A stretch of DNA of 64,000 nucleotides from Fasciolopsis buskii (GCA_008360955.1 LUCM01003993.1:208221-272220); one strand, 5' to 3'; shown: positions 1-12,096, numbered from the stretch's first letter. Numbers and translations: made by a program. Notes: generated by a model from the sequence alone, not told the origin.

Positions 1-212
1 TAGGAGATTAAATGCTTTTATGAAATAATTCACCACGTGATCGTCACTCAACTCGCCATTAAGAAACCAGAGAAGCAATGTACGCAACTTTTTCATCTTT
101 ATTAAGAATCATCAGTGGGGCATATCCACCGCGCCCGACCTGGGTGGGACGCGAACCCGAGACGCACGATTTTGAGTCGAAATCCTTAGCCATTACGCTA
201 CCTGGCCGGCTC
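1..212 (-). mobile_element. SINE-A, tRNA-Leu-like, reverse copy
   Basis: Read on the minus strand, this holds a tRNA-like head: box A-like TAATGGCTAAGGATTTCGAC, an anticodon-like loop CTCAAAA (CAA), and a box B-like GGGTTCGCGTCCC variant. A tail ends in gtgaattatttcataaaagc. The same unit occurs on the plus strand at 385-566, making an inverted pair, and again at 9280, 13925 and 19236. The window edge may cut the copy. Confidence 0.75.
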
Positions 213-384
213 TGTAGGCTCTGTAGGTCATGTCCAAAGCCTTCGTCGCGCTTAGGCTGCCTGCAGAGAAGTCCTCTATCAGTAGGGGTCGGTTGCTGTG
301 CAGTAGCGGCCCGTGGCTGTACAAATAAATGACGGATATATGCAACATCATGTGGTGATGTTCAACAAACCGTTGAGAGTCTGC
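213..384 (+). repeat. Core segment between paired SINE-A units
   Basis: About 170 bases starting ctctgtaggctctgtaggtc and ending near caaaccgttgagagtc. A close reverse-complement copy occupies 19430-19605, again directly adjacent to SINE-A. It encodes the same short peptide in both places (ending VAARGCTNK), which is probably just sequence identity and not a gene. It may be the 5' part of a longer composite SINE. Confidence 0.6.
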
Positions 385-566
385 CCGGCAGTGTAATGGC
401 TAAGGATTTCGACTCAAAATCGTTCGTCTCGGGTTCGCGTCCCAGTTCGGACGCAGTGGATATGCACTGCTGATGATTCCTAACAAGGATGAAACAGCTG
501 TACACTGCTTCCATGGTTTATTAATGGTGAGTTGAACGGTGATATCACGTGGTGAGTTATTTCATG
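385..566 (+). mobile_element. SINE-A, tRNA-Leu-like, forward copy
   Basis: The tRNA-like head starts near gcccggcagtgtaatggcta, with box B GGGTTCGCGTCCC around 430-445. The tail runs through ggatgaaacagctgtacact to a gagttatttcatgaaaa end. It is the inverted partner of the copy at 1-212. Degenerate SINE-A-like sequence continues to about 660 (catatccacagtcggtggga). Confidence 0.75.
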
Positions 567-1215
567 AAAAATGTTATCATTCTCTCCCCACATGCTTGAC
601 GCATGAACCTAGTGGGAGCGACATATCCACAGTCGGTGGGACGCGCTACACGCACGAAGGAGGTAGGGAGAGGCGACCTGAAACTTGGAATGGCGTAATC
701 ATAAAAGATCAAATCATCTGGACTACTCCACGCTATCGATTGTTCGTTCCTGTTCGGTTTGAGCATCCGGATAGTGTAATGCCCCCTGAGAAACTACGTG
801 AGATATAAGTGCAAGAATAATTAGTTTTTCCTAATCAGTTTCCGCGGTTGGAACAGCACCATGACCACTTTTTACGAAGTGGTCATCGAAGACACGGCAT
901 ATCAGGATCAGTGGAAAAACCTGAAACCTGAGTTACAGTCGCCAGGTCTGGGCGGTTTGTGAACGCCTTATTTCACTTTGTTGTCTCTCAAATCAGATTT
1001 TTTAATTGAAAGCTTGGAGTGAAGGCTCCTAAGGCATACTCTTGCTTCGGTTTGGATAATGAAATGAACTCAAAGAAAACATGGATCAGATAAATGATTG
1101 ATGACGACGAGGAGTCTGGAAAGACTGGCATGCGGTGTACCCTTTTTTCCAATTTGGCACATATTTCCTTTTAACTACGTTTCCGAGGGCATCAGTTCTA
1201 TATCCAGATATTCAG

Positions 1216-1290
1216 ATATGGAAGTTTGACAGCGAGTCCAGGTTTGGATCGAAATGTCACAAGGAACGCTATAACCAAGTGTACGCTTTC
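1216..1290 (+). repeat. Short interspersed repeat with GAAA-type core (hammerhead-like?)
   Basis: About 75 bases containing gcgagtccaggtttggatcg then aaatgtcacaagg. A diverged reverse copy lies at 18748-18815. A small hairpin TCCA-GGTT-TGGA precedes TCGAAATGTC, the layout of stem II and the GAAA box of a hammerhead ribozyme, but the CUGAUGA box is not recognisable. An AT-rich run follows at 1307-1320. Confidence 0.4.
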
Positions 1291-1479
1291 TAACCTCTCT
1301 CTTCATATATATATTTATATACTTACAATACACCGGCTTAAAAACAAGCATGGCACCAACGCAACCACATGTAAGTGGGAGTTCGCAGACAGTACATAAA
1401 TAAAGGAGAAAATAATAAATCACAGCACACCGATTGTTTTTTGTGTTTTCAGCGTGCGCACTTCGTGATTTTTCGGTTG

Positions 1480-2300
1480 TTTCCAGATTAATTTAAGAGG
1501 GCTGAATTGTACAGACAGGCCGCACTGCATTCACGCCACTGAACACGTTTATGAGCCATAACCGTCATTACCTCCAACCGACAACAATCCTCATCTCTTG
1601 GATCGAAACCAGGAAGACAAGAACTACCGATCGAGACGAAAAACGAAGCGAGCTTCTCCATAATGATACGCCAAGTCAGCCTGACTGCCGCATCACTTCT
1701 GCAGCTTCGCCCAACACGTGCAAAAAAGGCACGAAAAGGTAGACAATGGGTAGGCATATGCAGTACGTGTCCAAGCCACCGAAGGCGATGTAGACCGACT
1801 ATCTCAGTGAGAGGACGAATGTTTGCACCCAACACACGAAGGCGCACCTTCGTCATTGCACACCCGATTTAACTAACAGACACGAGCAATGCATCGGAGA
1901 CATCGGTGGTCGAGAATAGAGAGTCGTTGGGCCTCCTCAAAGCGGATAGGGCGGGTCTCGCAACCGCGAAGCAAAACACTGCGAACTATGGTATTGTACA
2001 CCCTTCATCTGGAGGAAAAATCGGATGTGAAGGCCGCGCCACAAGTGCGGCCACAAGCTGCTCTGGTTTTCGCAATTCGAGATGTGGCCTCGTCCCCAAC
2101 ACTTCCCCCAGGCGTGATCAGACCTCCGAGGTACTTGAAGCTATTGACTACTTCTAACCGATCACCGCAAAGAGTGAGTCCAAACACAAGCTCCTATTGG
2201 TCTTGGAGAATTACCTTGCATTTTGAAGGTGCAAAGCACATGCTGTACCTAGAGACCTCAGTCATCTGGCAGTCTAACGCGCGTTGAATTGCCCGTCCAT
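1480..2300 (-). mobile_element. RTE-like LINE family 2, C-terminal RT region, decayed
   Basis: Minus-strand pieces in order: a fragment like the end of the RT palm/thumb (CFAPSKCKVILQD), then SFKYLGGLITPGGSV, then RSVLLRGCETRPIR and LSILDHRCLRCIA, and finally HRLRWLGHVLHMP. These are the standard C-terminal blocks of flatworm endonuclease/reverse-transcriptase LINEs. Frames shift several times and stops interrupt it. The upstream endonuclease part lies at 2613-3050; the catalytic RT core between them is missing or unrecognisable. Confidence 0.8.
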
Positions 2301-2612
2301 TGCAACTAGAGTGTGCTTCGAATTGTTCTATCCAGTGTACGGGATGTCGCTTCACAGATCGTTTCGCTCATACCTAATGCTTTTCTACCGGTTGTTCGGA
2401 CTAACTGAAACAGTACTGGCAAGAAACAATCGATAATCTGAACACAAAGTCAACAACCGTTCCTCTTTTTCAGACCGACAGGAATTGAGACTAAACGGAC
2501 CTCATAGATGCCCCTCACGCGAGGACATCCGACCTACTCGAGTATTCATCTCTCCTGCCAGAATCACGATGTCTCTTCGTCTTGCTGTGCGCAAGAGGTT
2601 GTGCCGTTTTTG

Positions 2613-3050
2613 TTAAAAAGTGTCCTTGACTGCATCTAGGCTCCAATCTATTGGCACGTACACTGAGACGACAAACCAGTTGTGTCCGTCAGAGGGACGA
2701 TTATTTACTTTGCGCGAGTCTCTAAGTCTCTCTGCACATTGCCGGCTGTGGACTTGGGATCCAGCGGAGTAGTGCAGCCTCAGCCCTCTCACCGAGAGCC
2801 ACACCAACGCCGGAAGCACCGGAAGTCGCAGCCTTAGGGTCCCCTGAAAGACGCAGATGAATGTCCACGGAAGGACTGGGGATGCGAATGTTAGTAGGAT
2901 AACAGAGATGGAATCTTGAATGTGAGTATCTTGCATACAACACACATCCATGGCTAGAGTCTCCAGTGCACGGGTTGAAAACTCCTGTTGAATTACAGGC
3001 ATTAGTGTTCACACATTGAATGTGGATAGTTTGAAGGGACATCGAGGGCG
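2613..3050 (-). mobile_element. RTE-like LINE family 2, endonuclease fragment, decayed
   Basis: Minus-strand reading gives ALETLAMDVCCMQDTHIQDS, then in another frame FHLRLSGDPKAATSGASGVG followed by VALGERAEAALLRWIPS, then VVSVYVPIDWSLDAV. These are the N-terminal blocks of the APE-type endonuclease of flatworm RTE-like elements (normally 'SETRI', 'GVGI.LS..AE.AL..W.P', 'SAYAPTD'). The catalytic Glu block is changed to QDTHI. It is frameshifted and dead. Confidence 0.75.
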
Positions 3051-3059
3051 GGACAGCAA

Positions 3060-4703
3060 CAGGATTTAATCCAGTGGCGCTACCACTAGCATGACTGACT
3101 ACAGTTCCCGAAGAGTGTAAGGATGTAGGGTGGGAAAAGGAAGAATAACCAGAATTAGTAGAGGAACAAATAGTTGTTTACAGTGGAAGGTTTCCTTTGG
3201 AGTTGAGAGAACAACCAGGAACGTTCGTGATAAGACCAGTCACATTCAGGGTTGTATGCGTTGAGGGTTGTACTACTCGGTCGTCGAGTCCAGAACGGAC
3301 CTTTTTATTTGAGAATGCAACTCTAGCCTTTTTGCAGCCAAGCGCATTCTTCAAGGGGGCAGAATTTTTTCCAGACGAGCCGGTGGCTAGTTGATCGTCT
3401 CATGCGGCTCTTCTGAAAAATCTCGCTGGGTCAGTGGAACACGACAATGAGCGGCGGTTTTATTTAGTTTCATTTAGTCGCCACATCACAGTACCACCAG
3501 GGGGCCCTAGTGATATTTTCGGGGGAGATCGCCTAGTGGTTGAAAATCCACTACGCCCTCGACACTGTTACTGCTTGTCCGCAGCCGCTTATTCGGTGGG
3601 TTTGCGCCTACCCTATTCTTGGCTAACCACCTGGATGGTGGCCTTTTCCTTATCCGCAACCCAAGGATGTGCCCAGTAGCATACAGGTCTGCGGTGACCT
3701 TGGGACATTGGCAAAAGGGCCATGTTGTGCAAACCAACTGAGCTTGTTAATGAATAAGATTGCAACTTAATGTGAATCGCAAGGTCTTTCTAACCACTTT
3801 CGTCGTGTTTGCATTTTCATCCAAGTTCTGTCTTTATGTTCAACTTCATTTACTGTCACAACCGAGGTCGCGTATATTTGCATGCTGACGGCACGATCCG
3901 GAACCGCCTTCAATTCCTCGGAATTGAAAACTAGTTTGCTGCATTTTATGGCGGTCGTTGCCACCCCAAATGTTTCAGGCTACACAACCTAGTTCCTAAG
4001 ACAAACTTCGAATGCATCATAACCGGCGGTCATCATTCTGAAAACCATGTACGTTGCGGTTTTAACAATAAAAGAGACTCTGTAGGCTGTTTTAACCAAA
4101 TCAGTGACAGTAGCATACCACTGATGGAATGAATTGATGATTTTTCACTATGGCATTTTGATCGCAGGACAACCAGGTATCAATTTTTTGTTTCTTTACA
4201 ATGCAGGTTGAGTGAATAACTGTTCAGAGCATAAATTGCATACTACAGGGATACGTTACTGTTACGCACCTATTGGTTGAATTTCCAAATCTGAATATTG
4301 GGATAGTCATCCCAATTCACAAAATACTATTCCCCGTATATTTCACTACAAGATGAACCGCTAACAAAACGATGCGGAAGTGTTTGAAAACACTCGGAAT
4401 CCTTTTAAATCTCACTTCTATCCCACTTTCAGTACATCGAACCCGAGCTTAGTTTTATGATTTTATGTGAAGGTTTACAGTCTTGATCATTGAGGTGGAA
4501 AATTAAAGGACTCTCCACTGCTAAAAACCCACAACGCCAGAACAGAGCTTTGCTGTCTGAGGAGATAATATGCTGTTATGGAGTCGAGGTTATAACTTTT
4601 GTATTGAGATAATGCGTTGCACATCGGTTGTCCGACGCAATCCGAACTGAGTTCGGTTCACATTCACTCGAAATATAACTTCTGTTTCGTTGTTTTCTTT
4701 CAG
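3060..4703. other. No gene or repeat recognised
   Basis: Open frames here (such as 3197-3394 and 3434-3679) show no family signal and no convincing splice borders. Part of 3520-3600 (gatcgcctagtggttgaaaa) has a weak tRNA-like look but no paired copy elsewhere in the window. It is probably intron of the main gene. Confidence 0.4.
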
Positions 4704-5195
4704 CTGCGCATTTTACACAAAGCCAGAGCCCGACGGTCATCTAATTCTGGATGTGGCCGTCCAAACACAACCAACCACAAACCACCAGTTTGTGGCACTA
4801 ACACAGTCTCGTCGACTGAACGTCGCTCAGTGTACCTCCGTCGCCTTCAGGAAATTTGGCCCAGTGATGGCTCTACCTCAGATTCATGTGAACTCACACA
4901 ACCGGTTTTGACCACCGCGGATCCCCCAGGGGTTTCTCCCTGTGTGTATACCAGTCCAATGGAGTGTCCCCTATCCTTGCTATCGTTTGTAAGTGAAAGC
5001 CTGAGCAACATTCATTCACAGTCCACCACCATAAAGGCATCCAATCCAGTCAAGGATGCAGAATCCACCCGGACGGAAGCTTCCCAAATGTCTTCCGAAC
5101 AGCGGGCTTCGGAACGTCCGAACTTGCTGGTGTCCCCCACCAGTGAGCTTACGGTTCAGGTTCATTCTGCGGATCAGGAACAGCGCTCACCGACC
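4704..5195 (+). CDS. Probable internal exon of the TNRC18/BAHCC1-like gene
   Basis: This is an open exon of 164 whole codons. It is bounded by a pyrimidine-rich acceptor (ttttctttcag) and a donor (ACC|GTAAGT), with phase 0 at both ends. The product begins LRILHKARARR and is Ser/Thr/Pro-rich and apparently disordered, with no recognised domain. Its bias and position just upstream of the clear TNRC18/BAHCC1-like exons suggest it belongs to the same gene. It does not join directly to the next exon found: it ends in phase 0, while the exon at 11979 needs a donor exon ending in phase 2. An undetected exon must lie between, or this exon belongs to another transcript. Another frame is open only to 4911 and would not use the donor. 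Confidence 0.55.
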
Positions 5196-6119
5196 GTAAG
5201 TTATTTCGCCCATCTAACCTTAGTCATAATCTGTTTCGATCCCATATGTGGGCTAGACAGAATGGCCTAAATCAGACTACTATTTCGATGATAGTTTAAT
5301 TTTTCAGACATCTGACTAATTCAGAAAAGTGTAGAAAGAATCCCCTACATCCATCAAGGATAAATATACAATGCAATACTATAATCCCGCTTGCAATGAT
5401 AAACATGAGTCTTAGCTAACTGATTACCATATGGGAAATACATCAGGACGACCGTGATTGACGTCTTTACTCAATTTTCGAAGAACCTGCATGGCCAGAA
5501 ATTAATTTGACTCCTAAAATGGAGTTCCAGAAATTACAGGAATGCGTTAAAACTAATTTTCGACACGTTTCCTAGCATCTAAGCGGATCTTTAATAGATA
5601 GTGGCTGGCGCGGGGACGAATCAGCGCCTAAAGTACTGCCCATTTCTGGTTCTGCTACCAAAAGCTATCCTTATTAACGGTATGCACGAACTTAAGCGTT
5701 GTTTACTTTTTGGTGGCGTAGTGGAATTCCCCTAGACGAAAGCCACTGGTTAAAAATAAGACATTTCGCAGTAAATTGAAAGACTTGTTGTAGGTGATAC
5801 ATATGAAGGAAATCATTTCTTGTCTTTTAAAACAAAATCGGAAGCCGATGGGACTGCGAAAAGAAGAAGGGCGTCCCACAGTTTGGCAGTTCGGGGAAAG
5901 AATGAAAGCTGGAACAAAGAGCACCGTTATATGGGAACAAATATGTGTTAACGTTGGTTAACAATCTGCGTTCGAAATGAACGAGAAAACGCCGCTGGAG
6001 AATAAAAACCAGGTAGTGACGGTGGAAAGGGCGAATGAAACAACATCCCGGCTATCGGCTAGCAGGTGCAAATTGGAGGCTAGAGAGGGTTTATTTATTA
6101 GGCGGATGGCCCCTCGTTA

Positions 6120-6660
6120 AACCGGATCAAAAATAGAACGAGTGGCAGACGAAGTTATGCCCAACACCTGACTGCAGCCACGGCCCACGAGTTAGTCTCA
6201 ACCCGCCGGTCGTGGTCCTTTAAGGCAGCACCGACCTTTGTGTGCTCGCTCTTCAGTCGACAACCGGATGCCACACCGGTGCCATGGATGCTTCTAATCG
6301 GTACATTTCAATTACTTATGCGTTAGTACTTCATATGGCACAAGATCATCTGACGATACAACTACTTAGGTGTCAATTTACCCATGCAATACCATTTAAA
6401 CTTCGAGGCTACAAAAAGTATCCCAAACTCAGGTACACTGTCTTTGATACGGTCGAGAAATACTTCCAACTTTTCTAGACCTTTACTGAGAAGCACAACA
6501 CCGTCCACATTTTCTAAGTCAAACAGTTCATTGTCTGAATAGATATCGATGCCATTATTATCACACGAGGATAGGGCTACTTCCGTAATGGTTTTTATTA
6601 GTTGGTTACGAACGTTGAAAAAGAGTAGGTCGGAAAAACACTTCTCTTGGTGAACTTGAG
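6120..6660 (-). mobile_element. RTE-like LINE family 2, RT fragment, decayed
   Basis: The minus strand reads ALSSCDNNGIDIYSDNELFD then LENVDGVVLLSKGLEKLEVF and LDRIKDSVPEFGILF, followed by HPWHRCGIRLSTEER. This matches the family-2 order 'SGIDI.SD..L.DLEYADDVVLLSE...KLQVFLDRL'. The catalytic YADD box has become NVDG, so the enzyme is dead. Related copies lie at 43015 and 54440. Confidence 0.75.
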
Positions 6661-6899
6661 TAAGAGATTACTACCGTGAGCACAAACTCGACTTCGGCTG
6701 CCCGTGTGCATGCATTTGAATTGGGACTAATCGGAGTTGACGTCATCTCGACTAATGTGTTTTGAGGATACTGAATGGTCTTAGCAAAACTTCAGCTACT
6801 TGTTAATAACACCATCTTGGTGATCGAATGCGAAGGTTTTTGCCGCCAATATCTCAAAATTGTTGTCCAGGGATCCCCATATCAGGATTTTGGAGCAAT

Positions 6900-7270
6900 T
6901 CAACTTGTAACTTCCGGGAGGTGGTGGTGGATTGACTTTGCCAACGACCGTTAAGGTCTGTAAATGGTTTTCAAGTCCATTCTGTGAGTCGACTCATCAC
7001 TGCTGTTTCGTTGTGGTGGTTTCAGTTCCCTGATGTGATCACTATGTGTGGTGACGTTGTATTGACGAGTAAGCCGGAATCCACGCGGATCTGGTTGATT
7101 AAACGAACATGGATGACAATGCGCCTGCGCATCTTTCCCATGTCGTATACAAATTCCATGTTCATCGTGCGTACATGGGACGCTATCGCGGCCATTCCCA
7201 CGTGTAGATAAAATTGTCCCTGAAAGGTGTCCGGATCGTTCACTAGTGAATGAACACTCGGAAAAAACAC
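6900..7270 (-). mobile_element. Possible Penelope-like GIY-YIG tail remnant
   Basis: The minus-strand frame reads NSSDESTHRMDLKTIYRP, a stop, then RSLAKSIHHHLPEVTS. The block 'S.NRH.DLD.IY.PLR' closes the GIY-YIG endonuclease of flatworm Penelope-like elements (compare SANRHIGLDHVY in the copies at 56200 and 58100). A longer open frame on the same strand (7022-7270) does not show the family. The assignment is tentative. Confidence 0.3.
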
Positions 7271-9220
7271 GTCATCCCATTCACAAACTTCATTCTTGCA
7301 TCATATTTTGATTATGTCTGGTGGAGAGGGATGTTCTATCGACGAACGGTGCGATTTTTTATCTTCGTATCAATACCACTTATTGATATGACTTGGATTT
7401 TACGGGTCCGACGAATCTTCCGGGATTATGCTGACCATTTCAGGAGTCGAAGCAACTTTTATAAAGACGAGAATATGACCGTGATGAAAAAACCAATCAG
7501 TAAATCTAAAATTAGGTGAATTCAAAATATTTTCCGCAAGTAGTTTTGAGTTACTCCAAAGCACTCACTTCCCGGCCAAACATTCTTGTTAGTGATTTCC
7601 CCATGTGTATCAAAAAAAACATTCTTGTGTTTACTCGAGTAAATAATTAGCCATACGCATTCGTAGCGTTATGCTGTTGGACACATCTTTGCATTGTCCC
7701 TAATCAGCAGCCCTCGATCGTCTATTTCCTAATGGGAAGTAAATACGAATTAGTAAGAAACAAATTCAGCCAGAAATCCACAGCCCGTATAGAGTGAAAA
7801 AGGAACAGGTGACCATTTATGGTATGATCACTGATTGTTCAGTGTAATGGATGAGTACGATTGATTGAATATAGATAAGAAAGTGTCTATCGCTGGTTGG
7901 TTGGCAGGCTAATGTGGAAGGTAGACAGTGTATTATCCATCATTGGTAAATGTGAATTGGATTATGGACACATGCGTCGCGACTTCACTGCCGTGTAGAA
8001 TATGCGAACCTGTCCTTAGTTGATTTCTACAAAGCAATTGTTCGTGGATTGCTCGAATGGTAACTGCCATTTTGTTGATGAAGCATTTTCACAAAGAATT
8101 TTGACTCCCTGACATGCAGATACCACTTGTTTTGTCCGAGCATCTTTGCCAAATCCACCACCCGAGCACTTGGGTTACTCGTTAAGAATGACCTCGCCGT
8201 ACAATAGGTACGATCAAAACGACTGCACAATCCCGCCTCACATGAACCACCGAATTTTGATGTTCGTTACAATTAAGGGACTTCATATTCGCCAGTATTG
8301 ACCAATGTTCCCACATCTAATTCAGTCATCAATGAAAGGTTTGAAACATGTATGACAGATTTATATATCAGGAGTTTTTGACTGTTTCTCTCTGCTTTTT
8401 TCCCAAAAAATCAGTTTTTTAAGTAGTATATTCAGCTGTCAGGAGGAAGTTTTCTCCTCTAGGTAGTTACTTTTTTCCCATTCTTCCGCATGAGTTTACC
8501 GACGCTGGGATGGGTCTTCTAGCATCTCACAGAACTTGTTACAATTCGAAGACGGACAGGGAACCATGATTCTAGGAATCGAAGGGGGTGGGGAATAATG
8601 GGTATAGCCTCAATGGGCAGAAATCGATAACGATCTGTACCCAAAAAGCGCCTACCTACAGTGATTTTTACTTTATTACATGCATCAAATATGAGCACAT
8701 TAGAATGGGCGTGCACTCAATGGATGGAGAGTTGTGTGGGTCGACGGCCATGATCCTGGTACTTGGGTCATAATAAAGCATAAGGTTCCAGCGGTTTGGA
8801 CGTAGCACCGACGTGGGCGACAATAAATTGCCGCCAGTACCCGGCTACTTTGGGGTCGGGATATCTTACCGTGTAGGTGACAGGCATTTCAGTAGATTTT
8901 CCAATGGAATTTCAACTCCACGGTAATGATCTATGCCTTTTATATCATCATCGTTAGGCAACAGTGAACACCCAACTAGTCCAACAAAATCTTGTCGGGC
9001 GATTTTTGCTTTTCTCACTAGATGACTCAGGTTTTTATTTCATTCCTGTAAACCAACCGGAATTTCAGAATAAACTAACTCACATGGAAACATCAGTTAA
9101 AGTTTGCTACTGGCTACGCCCTCTTACACTTTTTCTTCAACTCTTAGTGTTCTAACAGTAAATCGATTTGTTTATAAAATCCCCCTGGTTTTAAAACCAC
9201 TTCGTTTATCGTATTTCTAA
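7271..9220. other. No gene or repeat recognised (intron sequence)
   Basis: Only short open frames without family signal are present. The exon that must link 5195 to 11979 was looked for here and not found. Confidence 0.4.
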
Positions 9221-9223
9221 CCG

Positions 9224-9225
9224 AC

Positions 9226-9261
<36 letters not shown>

Positions 9262-9276
9262 AATATATATATATAT
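9224..9276. repeat. (AT)n microsatellite
   Basis: An almost pure AT dinucleotide run with one internal interruption. It abuts the tail side of the SINE-A copy that follows. Confidence 0.95.
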
Positions 9277-9279
9277 GTT

Positions 9280-9475
9280 CATCAGCAGATTTAATGCTAT
9301 TTTCGAATAGTTCATCATATAGCACCAACGCCCAGCTCAACAATAAAAAGTTATGGAAGCTGAGCTGATCTCTGTAGAAATCATCAGCAGTGCATATCCA
9401 CTGCACCCGAACTAGGGTTCAACTATGGTGATTCAAATGTTTTAGCTCTCAACCCAACCGGGCAGGCTCTCACTT
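9280..9475 (-). mobile_element. SINE-A, diverged reverse copy
   Basis: It shares catcagcagtgcatatccac, a tRNA-like head with box B-like ggttgaaccc variants, and the ccgggcaggctctca end with the other SINE-A copies. It is more diverged than the copies at 1-566 and 19236. Confidence 0.65.
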
Positions 9476-9479
9476 CATT

Positions 9480-9765
9480 CCGTCACTGTGAAGCTGGACC
9501 TTGACGTGGTGCGACAGTTTGCGTGCCTTCATGCTCCAACGAGATATTCAGGATGGGTCATTTCAAGCTAGACATTTAAGCTTAGCTGGAAGGTCAATGG
9601 GTAAATAGGTCTGAGGAAGTAGCCTCTTGGTCCCCCAAGTTGGGGATTGCTTTGATCTGATAACTCAGTCGAAAAAAGGATGCAAGAATAATTGGTGGAC
9701 GCAGGTTGACTTCCACTCAACTGCTCCGCGCTCCGCAGCGGAGATGGTATTGTTAGAATCATAGG
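9480..9765 (-). repeat. Interspersed repeat F, reverse copy
   Basis: The reverse complement matches 38700-39000 in order: agttgagtggaag, a GGGGGACCAAGAGGCTACTT block, then ccatcctgaatatctcgttg and gcacgcaaactgtcgcacca. Element type is unknown; it may be the untranslated 5' region of a LINE. Confidence 0.6.
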
Positions 9766-10559
9766 TTTCAATTGAGGGTCCTAATCACTTTTCTTATTAG
9801 TTTATGGACCCCTTGGTAGTACCCGTTAACAAACCTCCACGATTCCTACAAACAATAAATCCCACACCCTGTCGGTCGTTGTAAAGGATAGTCAGGACTG
9901 TGATGTCCATTGCTTCGAACAGTGCGTAGTGATGCACATGGTGCCGCTCAGAGTCCTCGTTTTGAGTTAACGCCCCAGCGACTTGCGGGTGAGTTCTGAG
10001 TTAAAGGCTCCGGTTAGGGTTTCCAAAGAAAACTCCTGCGATGTGGTCAGCTGCGAAATATTGATTGTCAAGCACCTTCATCAACTTTTCTGAGGGGAGT
10101 CATGCCAACCTTCGTTTTTCCAATTTCGTGATCACGTGTATGCCACGAAGAAATGCGGCTCGATAAAGTTGTCTGATCGCAGCATTAGTAGAAAGTCAGG
10201 AAGTACTTTGGACGCAATACTTAAGACAAAGTGTTCACTTCACTTAGTTGACCTCACTCAAAACTAGATAGTCACAATCTGCCCTAGAGAGAACCCTTGA
10301 AATTTAAAACCGATATATCCTACGTCTGCGAAACAATCATACAAGACCCCACTTCTATAATCCATGTTCGTAGCCCAGACACAACTCATTTCCTTGCCTT
10401 CGCTCACGGCGTGTCAAGTGATCCGATTTTACGCGCTCCCGATCAGGCTGGTGTTGGTATCTCTGAGCATGCGAGGCAATCAGCAGTCGTTTGTGTGCGG
10501 TTCTGCTGCATGCGCCAATGGCAATTGAATAAGGCGTTGTTGTTTGTTCGTCGCATCCC

Positions 10560-11640
10560 TGCATTCGGCCACTGACTGCAGTTTCCCTGAGTCGAATGAT
10601 GAGTCCTACGTGGGAGTAATCTCGGTTACTCAGAAGTGTGCGTTCGACGGACATTGTGGTCGTTTTCATTGGTTTTAATGCCCAACTTGGTTGCTTGATA
10701 CAAAGAGAATGGCACATCAGAGGGCCATTTTGCTGTCCCAGCTGATCGAATGGACAATGGAGGTTGTCTCATCCAGGTTTGTTCAGATCACGAGCTGTTC
10801 CTCGATTTTGTGGACGGTAGTATAGGCATATTTGGGACGAAATTCGAATCTCTAAAGTGTAAAATTTTGCATGATGGGATTGGTTTGAAGCCGAACATTG
10901 TTTTTAAGAATTGGGTAAGGTGGATGGATTTAGTTACTTGGATAGTTGTATCTCACAGGCTGGTCGTATATTGGATGAATTATCACTGTGTATGCAAAAT
11001 GCTCGACTGGTACTGACCAGTCGGAGGCACCTGTTCCGTCGACATGACACCGCGTTATCGATCAATGTTGTTTATACAGCAATGAGGTCACTGCTGTTAT
11101 ACAACTCAGAAACGTGGCCGTTGAAGTTAGATCTGCGAAGACTTTTGGAATTCGAACACCATTGTCCTCGTAGTATCTGTGAGACACAGTGATGACGAGG
11201 TTGGTCATAAGGGAGTGGACCCTGTGGTCTGATTTTTAGAAGAGTCACTGAATGTGAATAGATTGGAGTAGTTGGGGCATGTTTTGCGCATGCCCACAGA
11301 AACACTCACTTGTTGCACGCTGTACCCCTAGACTGATAGTAGTTAGACGATGGGTCGAGGCGGGCAGTCGATGACATGGTAAAGAAGTATGAACACTTCA
11401 ACCAGTGGAGCAGCTCGTGTAGGGGCTTACGAAATCCCCCCCCCAGTTTATGATCGGAGGTGTGACTCAGTGCCGCAGTCAGTGATGTTGTTACATTCGA
11501 AACCTCTCCTCCTCCATGCAGTTGCCCTACTTATTATTTTCAAGTCCATCTTTTATTGTCCTCGACATCTTTCCTCTTTTGATTAACTGGTGAAGTGAGG
11601 TAGCAACCGAAACCAGAGCATGTTGGTGCAAGGTTAATGG
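10560..11640 (+). mobile_element. RTE-like LINE family 2, internally deleted copy
   Basis: The plus strand carries an endonuclease end (FNAQLGCLIQ-like reading near 10675), then jumps to the RT C-terminus: YLDSCISQAGRILDE, SRRHLFRRHDTALSINVVYT, AMRSLLLYNSETWPLKLDLR, RLLEFEHHC. The 3' end around 11590-11635 reads ggtgaagtgaggtagcaacc and then gagcatgttggtgcaaggtt, shared with 43950-44030 and with the tail of SINE-D at 45350. Frames are broken. Confidence 0.75.
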
Positions 11641-11978
11641 TTGTAAAATCTGAGCTGAACTGAACCGTTTACTTTAATCAGGCTGCAAATGCGTATCGTG
11701 CCGGGTGTCGCATTATGTGAATTGTGAATTATGCGTAGCGAACGGTGAACAAATTTGACCAAAAGGTTTAAACACCGAGAACCAAGGTCGGCCGAGTATC
11801 CTTCATTACCATCATCCGAGCACACCGAAATTCACTGATGCCCTATTGAATCTATTGTAGCCTCATGTAGTTGTTTTTCGTCCTTAGTGTCACGAGCAAG
11901 ATTTGTCGTTTTACCCTGGTAGTACATTGGGCCGTCGAGGAATTGCCATATGACGGTTTCGATCTATTCCCATTGTAG

Positions 11979-12096
11979 GCACGTGATGAAGCATCAGTTT
12001 GATGAAGTAAAGGAAAGTTATCTGAAACTGGCCAAAGGTGGTTTGTCATCCGAATTCCATACTGCACTTGCTGCAGAAAATTTTGACTCACTTTCA
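11979..12096 (+). CDS. BAHCC1/TNRC18: TNRC18/BAHCC1-like gene, short helical exon
   Basis: The acceptor is cccattgtag and the donor is TCA|GTAAAA. The exon enters with one base that completes a codon (incoming phase 2) and leaves in phase 0. It encodes 39 residues including FDEVKESYLKLAKGGLSSEF and then AENFDSLS, likely an amphipathic helix with conserved-looking charged residues, unlike the Ser-rich exons around it. It is followed by a 150-base intron, the shortest in the gene, and joins in phase to the exon at 12247. The match to a specific part of the vertebrate proteins is not certain; membership rests on phase, order and coding quality. Confidence 0.7.

Noticed and set aside
78..332. Plus-strand frame whose peptide recurs at 19478-19666
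   Set aside because: Both are translations of the same repeated core next to SINE-A; no start context, domain or splice support.
385..455. Possible genuine tRNA-Leu gene
   Set aside because: The cloverleaf is imperfect, multiple diverged copies carry a common non-tRNA tail, and copies sit in pairs; a tRNA-derived SINE fits better.
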